This document shows, in pieces, positions 40,967 through 50,278 of a stretch of 64,000 nucleotides of DNA. Location: positions 55,594 to 119,593 of the forward strand of contig CAZTZE010000005.1 of NCBI GenBank assembly GCA_964618215.1, given 5' to 3'. The notes below the pieces were generated by a model that saw only the letters and a list, made by a program, of their open reading frames with translations, was not told where the DNA came from and searched no databases. The translations under genes were made by a program, and so were the position numbers. The stretch is from CG2-30-58-95 sp964618215. GTDB taxonomy: Bacteria > Chloroflexota > Anaerolineae > Anaerolineales > Villigracilaceae. Position 1 is the stretch's first letter, and each line of letters begins with the position of its first letter.

Positions 40967-42187
40967 TTACCCCCAGGAATATCCACAAGATGAACAAATG
41001 AATTTCTTATCATGTTTCCCTTTTGATGTTTCGGTGTGGATGAGAAAAATCATCCAGATCCCAAGCGTAATTACAATTATAAAGGCATTTAGAATAGCAA
41101 ATCCCCATTTGATTGGATTTCTCTCGGCCACATTATAACGCAGACAATTGGGACAGCGTAGCTGGCGCGCTAATTTACTCAATCCGATGAGAATTGAGTT
41201 AGATTTTTGTGGAGGTTTTTGTTTTGAAGAGGCTAAGATTTGGTAATATTTCGATTGATGAAGAAAATCGACAAGACCAAGTTCGGGGTCTGGTGTGGAG
41301 CTAGGTAGTTTGGTTTCGAAAAGAATATCGGATTGAGTTTGGGTTAGGGAATGTCCAGAAGGTGTCTTTATCTTAGGAGTTTCTATGGTTGCGCGGAGGA
41401 ATTTACAATAGGCGAGAACGCGTTGATTTTGTGGGTTTAAGGTCAAGTATTTATAAAGGGTCTGGATACGCTCCTGGGGTGTTGGGAATGTATTGGCGTA
41501 CCAAATCCAAGCTACTTCATTTAGTGGATCTTCTCTTGTGAACGCTTCAAGAAGCACCCTGGCACTTTTTTTATCGCCAGATATGTAATAATTCAAAGCT
41601 AAACCGAGATGGTGTTTTGAGCATCCTTTATTCTCAAAATCTTGAAGCGAGGTCTCCGATTGAGAAGGTTCGGTAGCCAGTTGATCAAGTAACGACAACT
41701 GAACCGGAGATGATTCTGAGGATGTGATCGTAGATGCTTCGAGCAATTCGGGAGAGGTTGACAAGTCTAGAGGTCCGGGAGGATGTACTTCGGCAGCACA
41801 GTTGGGGCAGGTGTTGTAAGTAACGGCGATGGTGTTGGTGCAATTCGGGCAGGCGAATGTATTGCCGGGAAAGGTGCCATCTGCTATTGTTTTTTGTGTT
41901 TTGGCGAAGCTTCCTACGAGAGACTCACACAAGTATCTTATACGTTCATTTTCGGGATTTCGCTTGCGGAACTCATCCAAGGTTTTAATACGTTCCTGGA
42001 TGGTGGAAGAGGTACTGGCATACCAGATCCAAGCCAACTCGTCGGTCGGATCTTCTTTAACGATAAGCTGGAGCAGTTCCCGTATGCCTTTTTTATCGCC
42101 GTTTTGGGCCATTTCAATGGCGATTTCAAGTAACTCGGAGGATATATATTTACTTGTGGGGTTAAAAGATGACGCGCCACTAGTCAT
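40967..42187 (-). CDS. Zinc-ribbon protein with TPR-like repeats and one TM segment, unknown function
   Basis: 406 residues. Two copies of a TPR-like unit: KKGIRELLQLIVKEDPTDEL plus AWIWYASTSSTIQERIKTL, and KKSARVLLEAFTREDPLNEV plus AWIWYANTFPTPQERIQTL. A zinc ribbon (ACPNCTNTIAVTYNTCPNCA) lies between them. Near the C-terminus are CPNCLRYN, a TM helix (AILNAFIIVITLGIWMIFLI) and a closing FICSSCGYSWG, which together form a second ribbon split by the TM segment. The lower GC and the position inside a broken regulator gene suggest acquisition. I do not recognise the family. Confidence 0.7.
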   Translation of the reverse strand: MTSGASSFNPTSKYISSELLEIAIEMAQNGDKKGIRELLQLIVKEDPTDELAWIWYASTSSTIQERIKTLDEFRKRNPENERIRYLCESLVGSFAKTQKTIADGTFPGNTFACPNCTNTIAVTYNTCPNCAAEVHPPGPLDLSTSPELLEASTITSSESSPVQLSLLDQLATEPSQSETSLQDFENKGCSKHHLGLALNYYISGDKKSARVLLEAFTREDPLNEVAWIWYANTFPTPQERIQTLYKYLTLNPQNQRVLAYCKFLRATIETPKIKTPSGHSLTQTQSDILFETKLPSSTPDPELGLVDFLHQSKYYQILASSKQKPPQKSNSILIGLSKLARQLRCPNCLRYNVAERNPIKWGFAILNAFIIVITLGIWMIFLIHTETSKGKHDKKFICSSCGYSWG

Positions 42188-42235
42188 AAAAGGATTGTAT
42201 CTTATTTTATATTCTGAAGCAACATCCCATTAGAA

Positions 42236-42376
42236 GGCTCTTTGGGATTTGCCGTGATTCGTACACGGATTGCACGGAAATTCACGAAAAAAACCCTAAA
42301 AAATCCGTGTTTTTTTCGTGTTTATCCGTGTAATCCGTGTCCAAAAAGATTTAATCACGGCGATTCCCAATGAGCC
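42236..42376. mobile_element. MITE-like element B, copy 2 (141 bp, 8-bp target duplication)
   Basis: Left end GGCTCTTTGGGATTTGCCG, right end complement GGCTCATTGGGAATCGCCG; both continue with TGATT, giving an imperfect TIR of about 24 bp. Direct repeats CATTAGAA lie at 42228-42235 and 42377-42384. Interior: ATCCGTGTTTTTTTCGTG and related. This copy is inverted relative to copy 1 at 22551-22710 and is the cleanest of the three. Confidence 0.85.
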
Positions 42377-42434
42377 CATTAGAAACGGAGTGCATTTTAA
42401 ACTGACCCGTTTTCGTGTTCAAAGAATCTTATCC

Positions 42435-42620
42435 GCTTCAGTCAGGTCATCTTATCGAGGCATAACCAGATCGAGCAGGATATTATCCGGTCGTTTTTTC
42501 GACGCTTTTGAGAGCCTCAATCCCATCTTCTGTCTTGCCCAACCACTTCGATGTCTGATTGAAACAAGAGAATTGCTACAAACTCTTCACAGACTACATA
42601 CATTTTTGTCTTCGACAATG
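42435..42620 (-). pseudogene. Receiver-domain fragment of a NarL-type regulator
   Basis: On the minus strand it matches the first 65 or so codons of the intact regulator at 45191-45853, but with frame breaks and a stop directly after DLVMPR (CGATAAGAT where the intact gene has a sense codon). The matching C-terminal piece is at 40801-40935. It lies just after the 718-aa sensor kinase, the place its intact homologue occupies relative to the other kinase. Confidence 0.75.
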
Positions 42621-42642
42621 AGCAAACAGGAATTATTTTAGG

Positions 42643-44799
42643 TCATCTTCCATCCCTCTGTAAAGTAACGGTGATTTTCGTTCCTTTCCCAGGGGTTGAA
42701 GTGATCATAAATGTTCCTCCAGCAAGAGAGGCTCGTTCTCGCATGTTTCTTATTCCCATACCTACATTACCAACATGCGTTATGTCGAAACCACACCCGA
42801 AATCCTCTATCTCGAGTATGACATTCGTGGCTATTTGTCTCAATCGAACGGTCACGGATTTGGCATGAGAATGTCTTAAGACATTGTTCAATGCCTCCTG
42901 GGTAATGTAATACAACATCACCTCTTTATTTAAGGGTAGGGAGCCGTTATAGTTTGTGATTAGTACTGCTTTGACATCCGAGCGACCTTCAACAGCCTCT
43001 AAACGAAGATGTAAAGCTGGAACAAGCCCTTCGTGTACGAGATCAACTGGTTGCAGCTCATGGAGGAACAGGCGCATCTCTTTTACCGCCAACCGTGCGG
43101 TTTCACCGATGTGAGAAAATAAATCGGCTTGACTCTCGAGGGATCTGGCCTCTAATCCAGCCTTTGCTGCCTCAGTCAAAGCAACTACTCCATATAGGTT
43201 TTGTGAGATGGAGTCATGTAGATCGCGCACCAATCGCTGCCGTTCTGCTAAGGCTATCACCGATTGGCGTTGACGGTTGCCCTGAATATAAGATCCAATT
43301 TCCTTTGATATTACGGCCATATTTATGATATCGTCCCTACGATAAACAACCCCTCCTTCTTGAAATAAACATATCACGCCTAGGATCCGATCTTCTAAAT
43401 CCACCGGTGATATCAAAAGAGCTCTATGACTTATTTGTTGTATAACCCTAGAAAAGTGTGTGTTCGCGCTAATATCTGGAATGGATTGGGGTTCATGGAA
43501 TTCTTGAATCCATGCTACTAGATTGTTTTTTACATTTGAAGAAGACAGAATATCCAATTCCTGGGTTGAAAGACCATAATGAGAGACTATTGACAGACTA
43601 TGCTTATCAGATTCATCTCCATGTTCGTCCAAGAGAAAAATAACACCCGATTGGCTGTGGAATGAGTAGACTAATTGCTGAATAGATTCTGTTAAGAAAT
43701 CCTCCAGATTTAGTGTCTGGCTGGCCGTGCTAGAAATCGCACGAAGTAGATTAAGTAATTTAGCATGTGCTTGATGCCGAGCTTCCTCTGCCATTTTGTG
43801 CTCAGTGATATCGCGCAAAACAAGAACTTGCCCAATAAAATGTCCTGACTGGTCGGTCAAAGGAGAATTGACAATGTTCAAATATCGCCAGCCCTCTCGA
43901 TTTTTTACGCTCTTATTTATGACCAATTCCTTTATGCTTCTATCGCGCTTTATAACGTTTTGCCAGTCGCTCAGGATATTTTCAGCAGATTGGCCGTAGA
44001 TCTTGTTGCGAGCTAAACCAATCAATACCTCTGCCGCAGGGTTAAAGTCAACAATACGATTTTGCATGTCCAATACGACCCATCCGTCTTTCATCTTTTC
44101 AACAACAATATCCCGTTCGACTGCACTGAATTCAAGTTGATAATAATGGAAGAGACCGTAAGTAAAAAATAAACCCGCGATAGAAAAAGCAATTGGCGTA
44201 AGGTCATAGTTATTAATAATTGTAAGACCAAAACGATTAATCATTTTGATCAAAATGGGCATGAACGCTCCTGCCAGGATCGTGCCGGATTGCAGTCTGT
44301 ATTGTCCCGATTTGCGAAAGAATATTTGTATGAATAGAAATATTGCTATCAGCACAAGACTATTGGAATAGATCGCATCTATCCAAAACCATAAACTACC
44401 AGTCTGGATTGTTTCTATTGCATCCATCGCATATCCGGTGGAATATTTACTGCGCAGCTGGTCAGTCCAAAGCAGTATCTGAATAAATGCGGGTTCTACA
44501 GCCAATAGGCTTACGCTTAACCAGGTAAGCAAATGTCGGCGCTTTGTGTATTCGAGGGCGAAGGTAAAGAAAGCTGTTGTTGTTATTGTCCCACAAAGTT
44601 TTGTGAATCCTAGCCAAAAATAACCTGTTGGTGGAAGGCCTGTCAACACTAAAGTGTACGCTGTTATCCACATTGTTATTGATAATGCAAAGACGATCAG
44701 GCTGATGAGACCAGGGGTGTTTGGTCTCTTTATCGACACTCTGAGGATAGTAAGGGTAGTACTAACAGTCAGTAGGAAGATGATAATGTAGGTTAGCAT
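42643..44799 (-). CDS. NarX/LiaS-type sensor histidine kinase (7TM-PAS-GAF)
   Basis: 718 residues. Seven predicted TM helices in the first 220 residues (N-terminal histidine-kinase 7TM type). PAS domain about 225-335: DGWVVLDMQNRIVDFNPAAE. GAF-like domain about 360-500. Dimerisation/phosphoacceptor helix: RQRLVRDLHDSISQNLYGVV, with the HisKA_3 His in DLHDS. HATPase: LEIEDFGCGFD and GMGIRNMRERASLAGGTF. It phosphorylates a NarL-type regulator. Its own regulator gene (42435-42620 plus 40801-40935) is dead, so it may signal through the regulator at 45191. Confidence 0.93.
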   Translation of the reverse strand: MLTYIIIFLLTVSTTLTILRVSIKRPNTPGLISLIVFALSITMWITAYTLVLTGLPPTGYFWLGFTKLCGTITTTAFFTFALEYTKRRHLLTWLSVSLLAVEPAFIQILLWTDQLRSKYSTGYAMDAIETIQTGSLWFWIDAIYSNSLVLIAIFLFIQIFFRKSGQYRLQSGTILAGAFMPILIKMINRFGLTIINNYDLTPIAFSIAGLFFTYGLFHYYQLEFSAVERDIVVEKMKDGWVVLDMQNRIVDFNPAAEVLIGLARNKIYGQSAENILSDWQNVIKRDRSIKELVINKSVKNREGWRYLNIVNSPLTDQSGHFIGQVLVLRDITEHKMAEEARHQAHAKLLNLLRAISSTASQTLNLEDFLTESIQQLVYSFHSQSGVIFLLDEHGDESDKHSLSIVSHYGLSTQELDILSSSNVKNNLVAWIQEFHEPQSIPDISANTHFSRVIQQISHRALLISPVDLEDRILGVICLFQEGGVVYRRDDIINMAVISKEIGSYIQGNRQRQSVIALAERQRLVRDLHDSISQNLYGVVALTEAAKAGLEARSLESQADLFSHIGETARLAVKEMRLFLHELQPVDLVHEGLVPALHLRLEAVEGRSDVKAVLITNYNGSLPLNKEVMLYYITQEALNNVLRHSHAKSVTVRLRQIATNVILEIEDFGCGFDITHVGNVGMGIRNMRERASLAGGTFMITSTPGKGTKITVTLQRDGR

Positions 44800-45190
44800 A
44801 TTAATTTTCGTTAATCAGCATAGCTTCTATGCTAGTTTACATTTGCCTTGACCGTTGTGCTGTTTTAGTGCTTGTCGAGGGTTGTAGGTTCATGAGTGAT
44901 TAATAAGATTACCACTACCCAGTTATTCCTTGTGATTGAAGAGACTACAATATATTTTGGATCAATGGTAATATGGCCGAAAGGTTTTTAACAAATGCAT
45001 TATCACTTCAAGTCTTGTCAATCATTTCCATGAAATTACCCAATCAGGAGGCTAGAATCTCGAAGAAACTTGTTACTGAAAAAACCCAATTTCTCTTTTC
45101 ACCTAAAGGGGGGAAATCAATAAAGTGAATCAAATGTATTCTAGTTTGTTTATATCGTTCAAAAGCTCATTTTCCTCTGGGTCAGAGAAT
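44800..45190. other. AT-rich intergenic region upstream of the 718-aa kinase
   Basis: 391 bases between the start of one kinase gene and the stop of the next gene's regulator. It must hold the kinase promoter on the minus strand. I see no ORF, strong hairpin or repeat; a short AACCCAATTTCTCTTTTC stretch near 45082 is unexplained. Confidence 0.4.
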
Positions 45191-45853
45191 TTATTCATCG
45201 AGTGGTTCATCAGATAACCCCTTGCGTAAAGCATAGAGGGCAGCCTGTGTGCGATTTGCCAGTTGAAGTTTACCCAATATACTGCTCACTTTTTTTGCGA
45301 TTGTCCGTTCATGAACGTGAAGCTCCATTCCAATTTCCTGATTAGTGAGTCCGCGCGCGATCAAGCGTAAAGTTTCTAACTCGCGTGGAGTCAGCGGATC
45401 AGCAGTGTATAGCAATTTCTCGGGGTGGTTGATCTCTCGAATCACTTTGATGGCTATAGAAGGGTGCAGAGATGCTTGCCCATGAGCCACATCCCGGATG
45501 GCTTGTAATAGTTGCTCGCGCGTGGCGTCCTTGAGCAAGTACCCTGTAGCTCCAGTTTTTATTGCCTGGAAGACTCTTTCACCGTCAGCAAAGCTGGTTA
45601 GGACCAGGATGTGTGCTTCTGGCGCTATTTCTTTGATCATCGGAATGGTAGTCAGGCCATCTTGCCGAGGCATAACCAGATCGAGGAGGATTACGTCTGG
45701 TTGTGTAGTTTTGACCAACTTGAGAGCTTGAATCCCATCTTCTGCCTGCCCTACCACCTCGATATCTGACTGGAACGAGAGAATTGCTACAAACCCTTCC
45801 CGAACTACATTTTGGTCATCTACTACAAGCACACGTATCTTGTCCATATTCAA
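45191..45853 (-). CDS. NarL/LuxR-family response regulator, partner of the adjacent kinase
   Basis: 220 residues. Receiver: IRVLVVDDQNVVREGFVAIL, phosphoacceptor in VILLDLVMPRQDGLTT, LTSFADGERV, GYLLKDATREQL. LuxR HTH: LTPRELETLRLIARGLTNQE, HERTVAKKVSSILGKLQLAN. It starts 9 bases after the stop of the 750-aa-class kinase gene, so they form an operon. A broken paralogue sits at 40801-42620. Confidence 0.96.
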   Translation of the reverse strand: MNMDKIRVLVVDDQNVVREGFVAILSFQSDIEVVGQAEDGIQALKLVKTTQPDVILLDLVMPRQDGLTTIPMIKEIAPEAHILVLTSFADGERVFQAIKTGATGYLLKDATREQLLQAIRDVAHGQASLHPSIAIKVIREINHPEKLLYTADPLTPRELETLRLIARGLTNQEIGMELHVHERTIAKKVSSILGKLQLANRTQAALYALRKGLSDEPLDE

Positions 45854-45862
45854 CGCCTTTTT

Positions 45863-48067
45863 TTATCTCACTCTTGAAAGTCTATCATTTTTGACGGTCA
45901 CAGTGATTCTTGTACCTTTCCCAGGGGTCGAGACTATTTTTATTTTTCCGCCGATCTGGGATACTCGTTCACGCATGTTTCGCAATCCCATACCACCATG
46001 ATCAACTACTCGGGGGTCAAATCCACTCCCATCGTCTTCAATCTCTAGTAGAATATTGATTCTCCCTTGTTTTAAGCGGATGTTCACCGATTTCGCAGCA
46101 GCGTGCCTTAAAATATTATTGAGTGCTTCTTGAGCAATGTAGTATAAAGCTAACTCCTTCTCGAAGGGTAAGGAGATATTATCGTCTGCCAGTAACCTTG
46201 CTTTAATATCCGCCCTGCCTTCCACGGCTACTAAACGTTGATTCAAGATTGTAACAAGGCCTTCACGCTCAAGATTTATCGGTTGTAACTCGAAAAGGAA
46301 TAAGCGCATTTCTTTCAATGCTTGACGTGCATGCTCGCCAATGCGTGAAAATATCTGGGCTGGTACAACCTCCAACCCAGCCTTCGATCCCGCATCCAAT
46401 CCAGCCTGAGCAGCCTCTGTAATGGTAACCAAGCCATAGAGTTTCTGGGTAACGGAGTCGTGCAAATCGCGAATCAGACGCTGCCGTTCTGCCAAGGCTA
46501 TTGTCAATTGTCGCCTACGATCAGTACTGATAAATGACGCAATTTCCTCAGCTAATGCTGTTAAGTGGGCAATTTCGTCTGTGCGATAGGGAGAGCTTCC
46601 CTCGCGCGAAAGGCCTATCACGCCCAGCAGATTTTCCTCAACAAGCATCGGGATAATTAGGAAAGATAATTGGCCTGCTCCTTGCATGGATACAGGAACG
46701 CGTTGATCAATACTAATATCAGGAATAAAAAGTGGCTCCTTGTTTTCAAGAACCCATGCAATCATCTTGCTTTCTATCATAACGGATGACATACTACTTA
46801 TAGCCTCAGCCGAGAGGCCTTGATGAGCGGCCAGCAACAGCCTGGCAGATTCACGTTTAATATCCTTTTTATCCTTGAGGAATATGAGGCAGGATTTACT
46901 TTGGAATGTGTAAACGATCTGGTATATGGCGGCTGTCAGGAAATCATCCATATTTTGCGCCCGGCTGGCTGCGCCATAAATCGCGCGCAATAATCCGAAC
47001 ATTTCATCGCGCGCCCGTTGGCGGGCCTCGTCTGTCTTGCGACGCTCGGTGATATCGCGCCAGACTACGACCTGTCCAAGCAGCTTTCCATCCCGGTCCA
47101 TCAAAGGATGGGCGCGCAGGTTCAGAGATCGCCATTCATCTTGTATTTTCACACTACTGATCACATCCAATGCTTTCACATCATCAACGGAGCGTTCCAA
47201 CCGAGTAGGTGCTGCGCATAAGTTTGGCCAGTCGCGCAGGTTTTTTTCTGCAGGCTGACCGAGGAGTTTGTGACGCGGCAGGCCGATCACTGCCTCTGCG
47301 GCCGGGTTCAAGTCAACGATGCGATTCTTCGTATCCAAGACCATCCATCCATCTTTCATTCCTTCGACGACAATCTCGCGCGGGATGGGAATGATGTCCA
47401 GCAAATGATAACGGGTGAGGGCGTAGGAAAGAGTCAAGCCTGTGACGGTGTAGGCAAGCGGTGTCAAGGCCAGGCCTGGAACAGGATTGAAACCGGCAAG
47501 ACAGATAATCTTGCTCAAGAGAGGAACCAAGATGCCGATCAGGATTGCGCCGGATTGCAGCCGGTATGCCCCCGGCCTGCGATTGAAAGCCTGGACCATA
47601 AAAATGATGGCGGTTAGTAAGAGGCTGAAGGTATATAAAGTGTTTATCTGAAAGAATGGCTCATTAGAGAGGCTCGCCAGGCTGGTTTCGGTTCCATTTC
47701 CGGCAAAGACCAACCCAGGCCGCGCTTCCGACCAGAGCAAAACCTGGAATAACGCGGGTTCGACAGCCAGTAGAGCCAGGAGGCGCCTGTTCAGACAATT
47801 TCCACGATTGGAGTATACAAGAGCGAAGGCAAACAATGTTGTCGGTAAGATAGTCGCCCCCAGGCTGGCGAGGCTTAGCAGGAATAACCCATTTTGGGGT
47901 ACGCTCCACTGCTGATATAGGACGTCCGAGACCGCCCAGACGGCCAATGCCATCGCGAAGACGATTATGCTGGTCGCGCCGGGTGTGGTTCGCCGCCGCA
48001 ACGAAACCAGGCTGATAATTGCAGCAGCCCCAGCCGAGAGGAATAAAATAACAAGATGTAAAGACAT
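45863..48067 (-). CDS. NarX/LiaS-type sensor histidine kinase (7TM-PAS-GAF), paralogue
   Basis: 734 residues from the ATG at 48067 (AAGGAAAC upstream). Same order as the kinase at 42643: 7TM region, PAS (DGWMVLDTKNRIVDLNPAAE), GAF, HisKA_3 (RQRLIRDLHDSVTQKLYGLV) and HATPase (LEIEDDGSGFD, GMGLRNMRERVSQIGGKI). Its regulator follows immediately. Odd: after RDWPNL the peptide CAAPTR is encoded by the 19-bp dispersed repeat; the paralogue lacks it at this place (SDWQNVIKRDRS), which supports an insertion in the PAS-linked loop. Confidence 0.94.
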   Translation of the reverse strand: MSLHLVILFLSAGAAAIISLVSLRRRTTPGATSIIVFAMALAVWAVSDVLYQQWSVPQNGLFLLSLASLGATILPTTLFAFALVYSNRGNCLNRRLLALLAVEPALFQVLLWSEARPGLVFAGNGTETSLASLSNEPFFQINTLYTFSLLLTAIIFMVQAFNRRPGAYRLQSGAILIGILVPLLSKIICLAGFNPVPGLALTPLAYTVTGLTLSYALTRYHLLDIIPIPREIVVEGMKDGWMVLDTKNRIVDLNPAAEAVIGLPRHKLLGQPAEKNLRDWPNLCAAPTRLERSVDDVKALDVISSVKIQDEWRSLNLRAHPLMDRDGKLLGQVVVWRDITERRKTDEARQRARDEMFGLLRAIYGAASRAQNMDDFLTAAIYQIVYTFQSKSCLIFLKDKKDIKRESARLLLAAHQGLSAEAISSMSSVMIESKMIAWVLENKEPLFIPDISIDQRVPVSMQGAGQLSFLIIPMLVEENLLGVIGLSREGSSPYRTDEIAHLTALAEEIASFISTDRRRQLTIALAERQRLIRDLHDSVTQKLYGLVTITEAAQAGLDAGSKAGLEVVPAQIFSRIGEHARQALKEMRLFLFELQPINLEREGLVTILNQRLVAVEGRADIKARLLADDNISLPFEKELALYYIAQEALNNILRHAAAKSVNIRLKQGRINILLEIEDDGSGFDPRVVDHGGMGLRNMRERVSQIGGKIKIVSTPGKGTRITVTVKNDRLSRVR
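47200..47218 (+). repeat. 19-bp dispersed repeat, copy inside a sensor kinase gene
   Basis: ACCGAGTAGGTGCTGCGCA, identical to 16297-16315 and, inverted, to 2533-2551. Read on the minus strand as CAAPTR. Confidence 0.85.
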
Positions 48068-48142
48068 ATCTGTTTCCTTAGCGCATAACCCGCAGGAGTG
48101 CGCCAGTGAATTCACTGTCTATTAAATTTTGTATGCTATTTT

Positions 48143-49990
48143 TCATCCCTCAGCCAGCAGCGCGGTGAAGCGCGCATCCTCGCGGACAAAGATAAGATCC
48201 GGGTCGCGACGCACCCAAGCCACCGGTACCTGTTTTTTATCTAATGCAATTTTGAGTAATGTCAGCGCCTCGTCCGTTTTCCCACAAACGGAGGCGAACA
48301 GGGCGCGATAATATTCCTTTTCTTTTTCCATCAATTGTCGGGCAATGGCGATCAGTTTCCCGGCTTCGGTGGACTTTCCCTGTTTACGATAGCAAGCAGC
48401 AAGAGACAGGTAGGCAATGCCGTACTTGGGATACAGTTTTATGGCTTTCTGGAATGAAATTATCGCTTCGTCATCTTGTCCAAGGTAATTGTAAACCTTA
48501 CCCAGGTTGTAATATGCAAGCACAAATTTCGCGTCTAACTCAATGGCTTTTAGATAATTGGGGATGGCCTCCGCGCTGTGTCCGTGACTGGCGTATGCGA
48601 AACCCAGGCCATTGTACGCGTCCGCAGACTGAGGCTCGCCTTCGAGCGCACGTTGGAAAGCAGCAATGGCTTCGCCGGGTTGGCCGATGCGGGTATGGAT
48701 ATCTCCCAGTCCGTTCCAGGAGGGAGCGTTCTTGGGGTTGATTTTAATGGCTTCTTTAAAAGCTTTGATCGCATCGTTGGTATTGCCCAGATCAACCAGA
48801 ATGTTGCCCAGGCTGTTCCAAGAGAATGCAAAACTGGGATCAAGCTTGATGGCTTGACGGAAGGAATCAATCGCCTCATCGCTGCGGCCGATGCTGGCGT
48901 AGGTTTTACCCAAGCCATTCCAGGCGGAGATAAGTCTCGGGTCAAGTTCAACGGCATGTTTGAATGAATTTAAGGCTTCATCATGCCGCCCAAGAACAAG
49001 AAAAACCCAACCCAGTCCGATAAAGGGTAAGGTTGCGTTGGGGTTTAGATTTATCGCCTGCTGATAGACATTGATCGCCTCGTCATAACGTCCGAGGATG
49101 CGATAGACAATACCAAGCCCGGTGTAAGCGGGTATGGAAGCCGGATTGAGTTCACTGGCGCGCAGAAATGCATTGATCGCCCGCTTATACCAACCTATGC
49201 TTCGATAGATATTGCCCAGGCCGGTATAACAGTTAACTCGCAGACGAGTGTCCTTTAAGCGTTCCGCCAGCCGGCGGGTTTGTCTCCACAGGTCGGCCGC
49301 TTTTTCATAATCACACTTGGCCCAATACAAACTTGCCAATGTATCCAGGAGTTCAGCCCGCGCCGCCAGTGTTTCCTTCGTCTCAGCGAAGTCGTTTAAT
49401 AATGCTTCCCTGAAAGCAATTTTAGAATCGGTATCCTGGCGCAGCTCCCTTTCTTCATTGCTCGCCCAGTACAACTCGTCTTCTATCTCCGCAGTACGCT
49501 TGGGCGTAGGAAGCTCGAAGAATTCTATGACCCGGTGTCGAAAAGCCCAAAAGTCTGGCGCAAAGTTGGGCAAGGCAATGGCTTCATCCTCTGTAACCCA
49601 AAATACGGCCCGAATGCGATGGTCAACAAAAAATTCACGCCGGTAATTCAAGGCGCGGTAAGCATTTTTTCCGGCCTCTCCGCCTCCCCATTGCAAACCT
49701 GAGACAAAAAAAACGCTCTGCTGTAGATCGGGATAGCGAGACAGGTTGAGAGGTATATCGGCATTCTCCTCGCCGCTCACCGGATACTGAATGACAGTCT
49801 GCCCCAGTTTATTCAATTCAGCCGTCAGCGCGTCTTCAGCGTCGCCGCGAATGAACTCTGAGGAATAGATTGCAAGCAGGATCGAGGGACGATCCCATTT
49901 GATCGCCTGTTCAAGTTCTCCAAAAAGGGTGGCGACATGTTCCTCGAAGGAGTCGTCGAGTTCAAGTTGGGTGGTTGTGGTTGTTATCAT
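48143..49990 (-). CDS. TPR protein with N-terminal STAND-associated-type alpha/beta domain
   Basis: 615 residues. About residues 1-190 form an alpha/beta domain (SILLAIYSSEFIRGDAEDAL, LQQSVFFVSGLQWGGGEAGK, ALNYRREFFVDHRIRAVFWV, NFAPDFWAFRHRVIEFFE). I recall this type at the N-terminus of large STAND NTPases in Chloroflexi and cyanobacteria, but here the NTPase is missing. Ten or more TPR units follow from about 240 to 560, with the usual GLGxxYxxxGxxxEAIxxxxxAIxLxP pattern. The end (VPVAWVRRDPDLIFVREDAR) is a conserved closing helix of such proteins. Likely a scaffold or sensor; the partner is unknown. Confidence 0.85.
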   Translation of the reverse strand: MITTTTTQLELDDSFEEHVATLFGELEQAIKWDRPSILLAIYSSEFIRGDAEDALTAELNKLGQTVIQYPVSGEENADIPLNLSRYPDLQQSVFFVSGLQWGGGEAGKNAYRALNYRREFFVDHRIRAVFWVTEDEAIALPNFAPDFWAFRHRVIEFFELPTPKRTAEIEDELYWASNEERELRQDTDSKIAFREALLNDFAETKETLAARAELLDTLASLYWAKCDYEKAADLWRQTRRLAERLKDTRLRVNCYTGLGNIYRSIGWYKRAINAFLRASELNPASIPAYTGLGIVYRILGRYDEAINVYQQAINLNPNATLPFIGLGWVFLVLGRHDEALNSFKHAVELDPRLISAWNGLGKTYASIGRSDEAIDSFRQAIKLDPSFAFSWNSLGNILVDLGNTNDAIKAFKEAIKINPKNAPSWNGLGDIHTRIGQPGEAIAAFQRALEGEPQSADAYNGLGFAYASHGHSAEAIPNYLKAIELDAKFVLAYYNLGKVYNYLGQDDEAIISFQKAIKLYPKYGIAYLSLAACYRKQGKSTEAGKLIAIARQLMEKEKEYYRALFASVCGKTDEALTLLKIALDKKQVPVAWVRRDPDLIFVREDARFTALLAEG

Positions 49991-50045
49991 CGTCTTCGTT
50001 TTTCTCTTCCTCCATTATACAACATCAACGGTTGCCACTTATGGG

Positions 50046-50175
50046 GGCTCTCTGGGATTTGCCGTGATTCGTACACCCCCGAACTGCGGGGGTACACGGA
50101 TTTCACGGATTTCATGGAATTTCACCGAGTAGGCTTTCGGCGGGAAAAACCCTAAAATTTCCGTTTTTTCGTGAA
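50046..50175. mobile_element. MITE-like element B, copy 3 (degenerate, with nested insertions)
   Basis: GGCTCTCTGGGATTTGCCG then TGATTCGTACA match copy 2 closely. It is then interrupted by a hairpin CCCCCGAACTGCGGGGG and by an ACCGAGTAGG sequence (50124-50133). AAAAACCCTAAAATTTCCG and TTTTTTCGTG still match copy 2, but the right terminal repeat is missing. No target duplication is seen. Confidence 0.6.
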
Positions 50176-50278
50176 TCTTATATTCTTCGCGGCCTCACCT
50201 GCACTTGCAGCAGGCCGTCTCGCCCCGGCGGGCTCCCGGCCCGAACGGGGTGCAAGTGTCGCGTCTTCGCGGTGAAAA

